Of a DNA stretch of 55,863 nucleotides, positions 48,827-55,863 are shown piece by piece (positions within the stretch are counted from its first letter, which is position 1; every line of letters starts with the position of its first letter). A program made the translations under genes and the position numbers. This stretch comes from Candidatus Adlerbacteria bacterium. Lineage in GTDB: Bacteria > Patescibacteriota > Minisyncoccia > Phycocordibacterales > SBAW01. The notes under the pieces were generated by a model. That model saw nothing but the letters and a program-made list of their open reading frames with translations. It made no database searches and was not told the DNA's origin. The stretch spans positions 1 through 55,863 of the forward strand of contig CAIRHB010000015.1 of the NCBI GenBank assembly GCA_903878285.1, given 5' to 3'.

Positions 48827-50108
48827 ACGGACACAGTACCACAAACACCCGCTCGCGCATCTGTTTTGCAATAGTGTCCCAATCGTATGTTTCTTCGACC
48901 ATTTTTTTGGCGGTTGCGAGTATTTGTTGTACATGCGCGGCATTGGCGGGGTTGGTGATGTCTCGCACGGCATCGGCGATTTGCTCGGGTGAGTCTTTGT
49001 CGACTGCCCACGCGGTTGGTGGATGCTGTTGGTTGCCGCCGCTTGCAGGTGATGACTTGTCTACCGGTGACGAAGTGGTGTGCGCATCAAAAATAAAATC
49101 CGAAAGTCCGCCCTCTTGCGTCGCGATGACGGGGAGCCCTGCAGCCATCGCTTCGATAAACGAGTTGCCCATCCCCTCCGAGCGGCTGGGGCGGATAAAG
49201 ATGTCGCACGCATGCAGGAACGCAGGCATCTGCTCATGACTCACGTAGCCAGCAAAGTGTACACGGTCGGCGACACCAAGTCGCTGCGCGAGATCTTTCA
49301 GCATCTGTTCATCCTGCCCGCTGCCAAGGACAAGAAAATGCACTCTCTCAAAAAAGGTGTCAGGAACCTTTTTATCTGTAGTGTTGGGAAAAGGTTCCTG
49401 ACACCTTTTTCCAAGCGCGCGAATCACATCATCGACGGCGTTTTTGTGCACCAAGCGCGAGGACGTGACGAGCCACACCTCGCCCGCTTTTGTATTGCGC
49501 AGCATGCCGAATATCTTTCGTGCAGACTCTTGCTCTGCTGCGCTTGGAGCCGTAGAAAATCTTGCTACATCAACACCGTTTGGCACGACCATGACCTCGC
49601 CGCGATAGCCACCCTGTCGCGCCCACTCGGCGAGAAAGGTGGAGATCGTCTGCACGACGCTCGCGTGGCGAAACCCTGCTCGTAGGATTGGCGAAAACAA
49701 TTTGATATACCACCGACCAAACACATGCTCGAACGGGTCGCCCTCTTGCAGCGTCAGCACATACGGGAGCGACACGCCGCAGATGCGCAGCAGCGTGAGC
49801 GGGAAGGTCATGTACGACATCATCGCCCAGGCGCCGTCGAAGTGCTCTACCTTATGTAAACGCCGCGCCGCCCACGCCGCACGTGGTATAAAAAGTATTT
49901 TTGCTAAATACGAGCTGCCGCAGCCGACGCGATGCACCTGTATATTCCCGACCCGCTCGTCTCGTGCATCACTCTGCGAGAATCGCATCGTTAGCATATG
50001 GAACTCGATGTCGGTGGGCGCGCCGCGATCAGTAATCTCTTTGATAGCAACCTCCGCCCCGCCCACGTGCGGGTAGTATGCAAGCGAAAAAATGAGAATC
50101 TTTTTCAT
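48807..50108 (-). CDS. glycosyltransferase family 4 protein with in-frame palindromic insertion
   Basis: LAYYPHVGGAEVAIKEITDRG, FIRPSRSEGMGNSFIEAMAAGLPVIAT; insertion KRCQEPFPNTTDKKVPDTFF. Confidence 0.92.
   Translation of the reverse strand: MKKILIFSLAYYPHVGGAEVAIKEITDRGAPTDIEFHMLTMRFSQSDARDERVGNIQVHRVGCGSSYLAKILFIPRAAWAARRLHKVEHFDGAWAMMSYMTFPLTLLRICGVSLPYVLTLQEGDPFEHVFGRWYIKLFSPILRAGFRHASVVQTISTFLAEWARQGGYRGEVMVVPNGVDVARFSTAPSAAEQESARKIFGMLRNTKAGEVWLVTSSRLVHKNAVDDVIRALGKRCQEPFPNTTDKKVPDTFFERVHFLVLGSGQDEQMLKDLAQRLGVADRVHFAGYVSHEQMPAFLHACDIFIRPSRSEGMGNSFIEAMAAGLPVIATQEGGLSDFIFDAHTTSSPVDKSSPASGGNQQHPPTAWAVDKDSPEQIADAVRDITNPANAAHVQQILATAKKMVEETYDWDTIAKQMRERVFVVLCPYGRRAD
49351..49410. repeat. 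22-bp perfect inverted repeat with 16-nt spacer inside a GT4 gene
   Basis: aaaaaggtgtcaggaacctttt ... aaaaggttcctgacaccttttt. Confidence 0.95.
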
Positions 50109-50124
50109 GTCTGTAGTGTGCGCG

Positions 50125-51000
50125 TTACGCACGAGCCTCGGTGATGTATGCAACAAGGGTGTGTGTCGCCTGCCAACCAATAGCACGCGACTTAGTGGTG
50201 TCGAGCGCCGCATTCATACGGTTGCCTGGCATCTCGGGGCGCATCTCGACCACGCCGCCAAACAATTGCGCCAGCTCGAGGATGCTGTACGACTCGTTAG
50301 AGCCAAGACCAAACTCGTCGCCGTCCCCTTTCTCACCCACCAAGAGCAGCCCATCGATGATATCATCCACATGTGTAAAAATGCGCCGCTGCGTGCCGGG
50401 GGCGTTGACTCCGAGCGGCTCGCCACGCAGTGCCTTTTGGCGAAAGATCTCAACCACGGTGCCATACGACCCCGCGCGCTCGCCGGGGCCATACACGTTG
50501 TAAAAATAGGTAATCGCATATGGTAGGTGATACCATTCGTGATAATTGCGCACCATCTCGGAGTTGGTCGCTTTGGTAAACGCGTAGGGGCTTTGATCGC
50601 GCCCCAGCCCGCCGTCGGCAAATTTGGTCGACGAGCCCGCGTACACGAGCTTACAGGTGCGCTGCGGGTTCTTGTTCTGCGCTCGCCAGAACTCCAGCAC
50701 GCCGAACGTGCCCGCGACATTTAAATCCCACACCACCGACGGTTCGGTCAAACTAATTTCTACGCGCGAATACTCGCCAAGATGGTAGATGAGGTCGACA
50801 GCTTCGGGCACGAGCTGTGCGATGTTTTTGGTGTGCCCCTCGCGGTACTCGACGCCTGCAACGTGGTTGTCGCGCGAGCCGGTAAAGTAGTTGTCGAGAC
50901 TGATCACGTGGTGCCCCTCGCCTACCAACCGCTCACACAGATGCGAGCCGATAAAGCCCGCGCCACCCGTAACAAGTATGGTCTTTTGTGTAACAAACAT
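50125..51000 (-). CDS. NAD-dependent epimerase/dehydratase
   Basis: ILVTGGAGFIGSHLCERLVGEGHHV, YNVYGPGERAGSYGTVVEIF. Confidence 0.93.
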   Translation of the reverse strand: MFVTQKTILVTGGAGFIGSHLCERLVGEGHHVISLDNYFTGSRDNHVAGVEYREGHTKNIAQLVPEAVDLIYHLGEYSRVEISLTEPSVVWDLNVAGTFGVLEFWRAQNKNPQRTCKLVYAGSSTKFADGGLGRDQSPYAFTKATNSEMVRNYHEWYHLPYAITYFYNVYGPGERAGSYGTVVEIFRQKALRGEPLGVNAPGTQRRIFTHVDDIIDGLLLVGEKGDGDEFGLGSNESYSILELAQLFGGVVEMRPEMPGNRMNAALDTTKSRAIGWQATHTLVAYITEARA

Positions 51001-51037
51001 GCGAGTAGTGTCCACAGCCATCACTGTAGCGCAAAAG

Positions 51038-52606
51038 CTACTCTATCTCAAACTCCTCGGCGGCGAGGTAGGTCTCGCGCGAGTTGGCAGTTGACGAAGC
51101 ACCACTCCCCGCTCGCAAGTAGAACAAACCTGCCGCACCGACCATGAGCAGTGCGAGTAGTCCGGCAAGCGAGCCCCACGATGGGAGCGAAAAGCCGCTC
51201 GCCGCGGCGGACGCCAGATGTGCGCTCGCACTCGAGCTTGCTGTAGCCATGGAAGATGTCGGAGTTGCTGCAGATGATACTGGCGTTTTGATTTTCGGCG
51301 GTATATACGACACCACCGGCACAGCCAGAGCAGGCGCACTAGAAGCAATCTGCACCAGCGGGATTATCGACGCGACTATTTTTTGGGACACGCCCGACGC
51401 AGTTGCTGCGAGCATACTATTTGGATAACGTAAGGTGACATCGGAGCTCACACGCATCCCAAGTATATCGACTGCAAGATGGAGACTCTGCAGTCCAAGC
51501 ACGATCGTATCCTTTGGCAGCACAAATGTGCTTGTCGCAGATGAGATCGTCCACAGACCAATGTTGAGATTCTGCGCTGATTGATTGACCAACACCAGCG
51601 AACCATCGGGCTCGGCGAGCATGCCGACCTGCGCCTCGGTCGCTTGCACCTTTACTTCGGCAATACCAACAGAGGTATCGCTCGACACTGTGAGCACCAC
51701 CGCGTAGGTGCCTGGGTAAGGGTAGGTATGAAAGATGTTTTGCCCCTCGGCGGTCGCGCCATCGCCAAAGTTCCAGAGGTAACGCGCACCAGCAATCAAC
51801 GTACCTTTTTCCGTGAGTGCGGTGCCGCTAAAAAATGATCCAGCGCCAGCTGTCACGACGCTCGGCACCATGATACGCGCACCGAGTGGCGCAGACACAC
51901 TACCCCCTGACTGCGCCGCCGATACATCATGTAACGAATCAACTGTGGCTGCATCATTGCTCACATCATCGGTGACCGACGTATTGTCGGAATCTGTATT
52001 AGAAGAATTATCAGAATTTGCCTCATTGGTACTCGTGTCACTTCCCGACGCGGCAATATAGCTTCCTGTGTTAACTCCTGGGTCGGGCGCTGCGGCGACC
52101 AGCGTCCCGTCGCTGAGCCGATGTAGCGAGTTACCGTCATTCTTCCCGCCCATCGCAGTCGTGTAGGTAACCGAGTCAACAGTCGCGCCAGTGTTGTCGA
52201 GCAGTGCAATCGTCGCACCCGATGTTTGGTTTGGACTAATCGCCGATTTAATCACCGAGTACGAGCCGCCATACTGCGCGATAAACCCAACAGGGTCGTT
52301 GGTGATGATAGCGAAGGTTTGTGGCGCGATCGTGAGCGACCCACGACCACCGCCGTTGCTCGCGGCTGCTGGGTCGACAAGCAAGTGCTTTGACGAGCCA
52401 CCATCATCCACACGCCAACCCTTGGTACCAGCGATCATAGTGACTGACGTACTACCAGGGTTGTACACCTCGAACCACTGCGCGGCGCTCTTTGGCGGGT
52501 CGTACATCATCTCGGTAATCTGGAGTGCAGCAAAGACGCGTGTCGGCAGCGCGGCAAGAAATAGAGCTACGAGAAAAATACTACTGTGGAGTATGTGTCT
52601 TCGCAT
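51038..52606 (-). CDS. secreted surface protein: signal peptide, lamin-tail domain, PKD domain, C-terminal TM anchor
   Basis: LQITEMMYDPP...WFEVYNPGS (LTD); YLWNFGDGATAEGQNIFHTYPYPGTY (PKD); GLLALLMVGAAGLFYL. Confidence 0.85.
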   Translation of the reverse strand: MRRHILHSSIFLVALFLAALPTRVFAALQITEMMYDPPKSAAQWFEVYNPGSTSVTMIAGTKGWRVDDGGSSKHLLVDPAAASNGGGRGSLTIAPQTFAIITNDPVGFIAQYGGSYSVIKSAISPNQTSGATIALLDNTGATVDSVTYTTAMGGKNDGNSLHRLSDGTLVAAAPDPGVNTGSYIAASGSDTSTNEANSDNSSNTDSDNTSVTDDVSNDAATVDSLHDVSAAQSGGSVSAPLGARIMVPSVVTAGAGSFFSGTALTEKGTLIAGARYLWNFGDGATAEGQNIFHTYPYPGTYAVVLTVSSDTSVGIAEVKVQATEAQVGMLAEPDGSLVLVNQSAQNLNIGLWTISSATSTFVLPKDTIVLGLQSLHLAVDILGMRVSSDVTLRYPNSMLAATASGVSQKIVASIIPLVQIASSAPALAVPVVSYIPPKIKTPVSSAATPTSSMATASSSASAHLASAAASGFSLPSWGSLAGLLALLMVGAAGLFYLRAGSGASSTANSRETYLAAEEFEIE

Positions 52607-54380
52607 CGTCGCGTATCGCACCCTCTTCGACATTTAGCATATCGCGCAGTTCTATCTCGGACAATCCTACAGCAACTTCTGTCGTGTGGATATCTTTTGG
52701 TTTTTGTGCTGGCTCCTGCTTTGACTCCTGTGTGCGTTCCTTTGTTGCGCGTGCGATTGCGTCACGCAAGCTCGTCGCACCCTCAAGCGGCGGACGAGAC
52801 GGTTCCGTCGGCTTTGGTGGTGCAGGTGGGTGGCGTACTACTGGCGGCGGAACATACTCGCGCTTGGGCGCAGCAGGCGCACTCGGAGCTACTGGTTTTA
52901 CCACTGGAACCACACCTGCTTTCGCGGGTGTGTGTGCGGGCACAGCGTTTGCTGGCACGACTTTTTGTACGACTGTTGCTCTCGACGTAGCAGCTGGCGT
53001 CAGCGGAGTTTTTGGCATAGTCGACGATACAGGCGCAGGTCTTGGTGTAATAGTGCTCGGCGTTGCGGGAGCCTTTGGTGGCGTCGCTTCAAGCGACTGC
53101 CAGTCGGTGATCATCTTCTTAATCTCTTCGCGCGGTTTGGCAAACTGCGCGCGCGACGACGCGAGCGCCTCTTTAAAGTAACTGCGCGGTGGCGGATCAA
53201 ACGGCGGCAAGGTGGTAGCAGAGAACGGCGGCGAGCCGACACCATCAATCATCAGCGTCAGATAGATTTGCGCGATGCCGAGGTTGACCAAGTCGGTCTG
53301 CGTAAACTGGGGTGCGAAGACGGTCTCCAAAACTTCGGCGTCAAAGGGACCGACACGAAACGCGACCGTGGTGCCCACGTTGCCAAACACGGCGTCGCGC
53401 ACCTCCTCCTCCATCTGCTCGACGTACTGGTGCGCAATCAGCAAGTTCAATTTATATTTACGTGCCTCGGACAAAATATCCGAGAACGACTCGTTGGCAA
53501 AGTTTTGGAACTCGTCGACGTAGAAGTAGAAGTTGGGCAACGACGCGAGCGTCGTCGCCGACACATCCGCGCGCGACATGGCCGCCAAGTAAATCTTGGT
53601 CACCAGCATCGAGCCCAAGAGTGTCGCGTTCGTCTCCCCTACGCGCCCCTTGGAGAGGTTCATCACGAAAATCTTTTTGTCATCCATCATCTGGCGGATA
53701 TCAAACGACGACTTCGGCTGCCCGACAATGTTGCGAATGAGCGGGTTGCTCGTAAACTGCCCCACCTTGTTTTGTATGGCAGGCGTCGCGTCTTGGGTGT
53801 AGCGGTCGGTGTAGTTGGCAAACTCGTCGACCCAAAAGCTTTTGACGATGGGGTCGGTGATATTCTCGACCACCTTCTTGCGAAATGGTTTTTGCACCAG
53901 CATCCGATTGACGTCGAGCAAGGTCGCGCCTGGGTACTCCAAGAGTGCGAGCAGCACGTTCGACAAGATGTACTCCATGCGCGCGCTCCATGCGTCGACC
54001 CAGATCTTGCGGAATGCCGAGAGCAGCCCCGACACAACCAAATGCCGCTTGTCGTAGCCGACATCCTCCATCACGTTAAACGCGACGGGGTAGTCCATAT
54101 CAAACGGCGCAAAGTAGACCACATCTTTGATGCGGTGCTCGGGCACGTACTCCAAGATGCGGTCGGCGGTCGAGCCGTGCGGGTCGATAAATGCCATCCC
54201 CTCGCCGTTGCGGATATCCTGGATCGCCATGTTCTCGAGCATGGTCGACTTGCCCATGCCCGTCTTGCCAATCACATACATGTGCTTTGCGCGGTCGCGC
54301 CGCTTGATCCCAAACGGGGTCTCCTTCCCCCGCGAGTTCGTCTGCGCAAAATAGGTTATCTTGTCCGGATCCTCGTGCAT
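52581..54380 (-). CDS. VirD4/TraG-like (type IV secretion DNA-binding domain) ATPase with Pro/Ala-rich C-terminal tail
   Basis: HMYVIGKTGMGKSTMLENMAIQD (Walker A), GMAFIDPHGSTADRIL, FYFYVDEFQNFANESF (Walker B). Confidence 0.9.
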   Translation of the reverse strand: MHEDPDKITYFAQTNSRGKETPFGIKRRDRAKHMYVIGKTGMGKSTMLENMAIQDIRNGEGMAFIDPHGSTADRILEYVPEHRIKDVVYFAPFDMDYPVAFNVMEDVGYDKRHLVVSGLLSAFRKIWVDAWSARMEYILSNVLLALLEYPGATLLDVNRMLVQKPFRKKVVENITDPIVKSFWVDEFANYTDRYTQDATPAIQNKVGQFTSNPLIRNIVGQPKSSFDIRQMMDDKKIFVMNLSKGRVGETNATLLGSMLVTKIYLAAMSRADVSATTLASLPNFYFYVDEFQNFANESFSDILSEARKYKLNLLIAHQYVEQMEEEVRDAVFGNVGTTVAFRVGPFDAEVLETVFAPQFTQTDLVNLGIAQIYLTLMIDGVGSPPFSATTLPPFDPPPRSYFKEALASSRAQFAKPREEIKKMITDWQSLEATPPKAPATPSTITPRPAPVSSTMPKTPLTPAATSRATVVQKVVPANAVPAHTPAKAGVVPVVKPVAPSAPAAPKREYVPPPVVRHPPAPPKPTEPSRPPLEGATSLRDAIARATKERTQESKQEPAQKPKDIHTTEVAVGLSEIELRDMLNVEEGAIRDDAKTHTPQ

Positions 54381-54399
54381 TAGGGATAGTATAGCACTC

Positions 54400-54861
54400 C
54401 TAATACCCCACGGGTGGTTTGGTTTTGGTGCCGAGATGATTGTAGGTGTGTGCTCGGAGTTGTGCGTCAATACGCTCTGCTTCTTGTGCAAGCGCCACTC
54501 TGTCCTCGGGCGTTTTGGCGTCGAGAATATATGCGAGCGTTTTGTCGAAATCATTTTTAAACTGCTGGTTGATGTCCTTCCATGCAATCCCTTTTAACTT
54601 CTCTGCAACTGCGGGCGAGTACGGCAGCTCGCCAATTTGCAACAGAAACGCAATCGCCGGATACCCCAAGTACCCTTTGTAAAACGAGCCGTTGTCATTG
54701 ACCATAATCGCCATGGCGCTTGGGTCGTACTCAACAGTATAAAATTTGTTCCCACTCGATGAGTACACCTTCGCCGAGTTGCCCGACACCTCGACGCGCC
54801 CATCCGCCACCGCTCCGAGCGCTTCGTACACCTTGATAATCGGCGGATATGTCCACTGCAT
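54400..54861 (-). CDS. hypothetical protein
   Basis: 153-aa ORF in line with the ATPase operon; no recognised motif. Confidence 0.7.
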   Translation of the reverse strand: MQWTYPPIIKVYEALGAVADGRVEVSGNSAKVYSSSGNKFYTVEYDPSAMAIMVNDNGSFYKGYLGYPAIAFLLQIGELPYSPAVAEKLKGIAWKDINQQFKNDFDKTLAYILDAKTPEDRVALAQEAERIDAQLRAHTYNHLGTKTKPPVGY

Positions 54862-54865
54862 AGTG

Positions 54866-55750
54866 TTATTTTTTCTTCGATTTCTCTGACTTTTTTCGTA
54901 AAGGAATGGTAGCGCGAGACTGTTTGGACAATTCTCTTACTTCCTTCCGGACTTCTTTAATATGCTTCTCGGGTGGTAGTCGCTCAGGCAGTTCTCCACC
55001 AATATCTTTTATCGTCTGGCGCACCTTCCCACCAACCATGAAGTGTGTTCGGCGCGCCTCGTAGTCGCTGCGCACACGATCTTTTCTCAACTTCTCATCT
55101 GTCTGGGTTATGCGAAATAGATTCGCAGCGAGCTCCGTCGAACCAGCACGGTCGAGCAACTCACCTTTTTGTATCCCCTTTTTCTTTTCAACTTCCGCAA
55201 GCGGTGCGCCGTACAGACCTTTGTATCCCGCGTCATTAAAAAGACCGAAATGAGAGACACCCGCCTGCTTCGCTGTACGAAACAACTTTTTATTTTCGCT
55301 TGACACTTCGCCACGAATAAACAAACGCTTTTCGGCATCAGACAGCGCCTCAAAAATCTCCTGTTTTCGTGTCTGTACGGCAAAATAAGTTTGAGCTAGA
55401 GCAATTTGTGGAATCTTTGGATTACCATTCTGAGCAATCAGATAACAGGCATATCTGTCCAGCTTCCAGTCCTTCACTGCCCGTACACCACCAGAACCCA
55501 CATCGACCATTTTAGTCAACTGACTAAAATGGTTATTGACTACCTGGCCACTCTGTAGTGCAGCATTTGCCGCACGACCGATAACTTCTTCAAACGCTTG
55601 CCATGTCGAATATCCAAACAAAGGGAACAGCTCACGTCCTGTCCAGAATTCGATGCCATTTTCATCCACGCGCTTGATATCCTCAAACGCCTTATGTGGA
55701 CCGTGTGTCTCTATTTTGGATGTGGCAAATTCTGTTTTGAAGTTGCCCAC
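54866..55750 (-). CDS. dinD: DNA damage-inducible protein D-like (DinD)
   Basis: WTGRELFPLFGYSTWQAFEEVIGRA, HFSQLTKMVDVGSGGVRAVKDWKLDRYACYLIAQNGNPK; GTG start. Confidence 0.88.
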   Translation of the reverse strand: MGNFKTEFATSKIETHGPHKAFEDIKRVDENGIEFWTGRELFPLFGYSTWQAFEEVIGRAANAALQSGQVVNNHFSQLTKMVDVGSGGVRAVKDWKLDRYACYLIAQNGNPKIPQIALAQTYFAVQTRKQEIFEALSDAEKRLFIRGEVSSENKKLFRTAKQAGVSHFGLFNDAGYKGLYGAPLAEVEKKKGIQKGELLDRAGSTELAANLFRITQTDEKLRKDRVRSDYEARRTHFMVGGKVRQTIKDIGGELPERLPPEKHIKEVRKEVRELSKQSRATIPLRKKSEKSKKK

Positions 55751-55772
55751 CCTTCAGTAACAATGAAGGAAT

Positions 55773-55863
55773 ATGAAAAAGAAAAAGCAGGACACGGTGC
55801 ATCCGCAGCTGTCGTTTGAAACGAGAGTCAAGATAGAAACACTTTTGGGCGAAGGAAGAAGTA
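55773..55863 (+). mobile_element. IS30-like transposase, N-terminal fragment (runs off the window)
   Basis: MKKKKQDTVHPQLSFETRVKIETLLGEGRS resembles the N-terminal HTH of IS30 transposases; GAAGGA before ATG. Confidence 0.6.

Noticed and set aside
52830-54383. 517-aa plus-strand ORF
   Set aside because: Fully antisense to the well-supported VirD4-like ATPase; Arg/His-rich composition typical of shadow ORFs.
1-55863. CRISPR arrays, rRNA or tRNA genes
   Set aside because: No regularly spaced repeats and no recognisable tRNA T-loop/acceptor or rRNA signatures noticed by eye; a tRNAscan/Infernal run would be decisive.

Overview
The window looks like part of a small-genome bacterium, probably Candidate Phyla Radiation/Parcubacteria-like; this is inferred from gene content and was not searched. 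Most genes lie on the minus strand. Main blocks: (1) 0-2 kb accessory genes next to the 3' end of a class II aldolase gene, with three copies of a 31-bp repeat that matches the aldolase 3' end; (2) 2-8.3 kb central carbon genes (FBA, PfkB kinase, GAPDH, RpiB, Rpe, split transketolase); (3) a REP-associated Y1 transposase with REP hairpins; (4) a 1784-aa HTH-TM-fibre protein with an S74 chaperone domain, and a short HTH-TM paralogue; (5) GatB, Obg, a CcdA/response regulator/histidine kinase operon, SecA, a MurL-like protein, MurB and a RelE-type toxin-antitoxin pair; (6) a ~20 kb surface-polysaccharide locus (O-antigen ligase, flippase, three FkbM methyltransferases, many glycosyltransferases, a GMC-Gfo/Idh-like fusion, a deacetylase, a tandem GT4 fusion); (7) an HD hydrolase, an epimerase, an LTD/PKD surface protein, a VirD4/TraG-like ATPase, DinD and the start of an IS30-like transposase. 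The strongest unexplained signals are the aldolase-tail repeats bounding single-gene cassettes, a candidate three-way-junction RNA with its own terminator, the membrane-anchored HTH/fibre pair, a recurrent -10 box exactly 6 nt upstream of start codons (leaderless transcription), and palindromic elements translated in frame inside conserved proteins. I found no rRNA, tRNA or CRISPR array.
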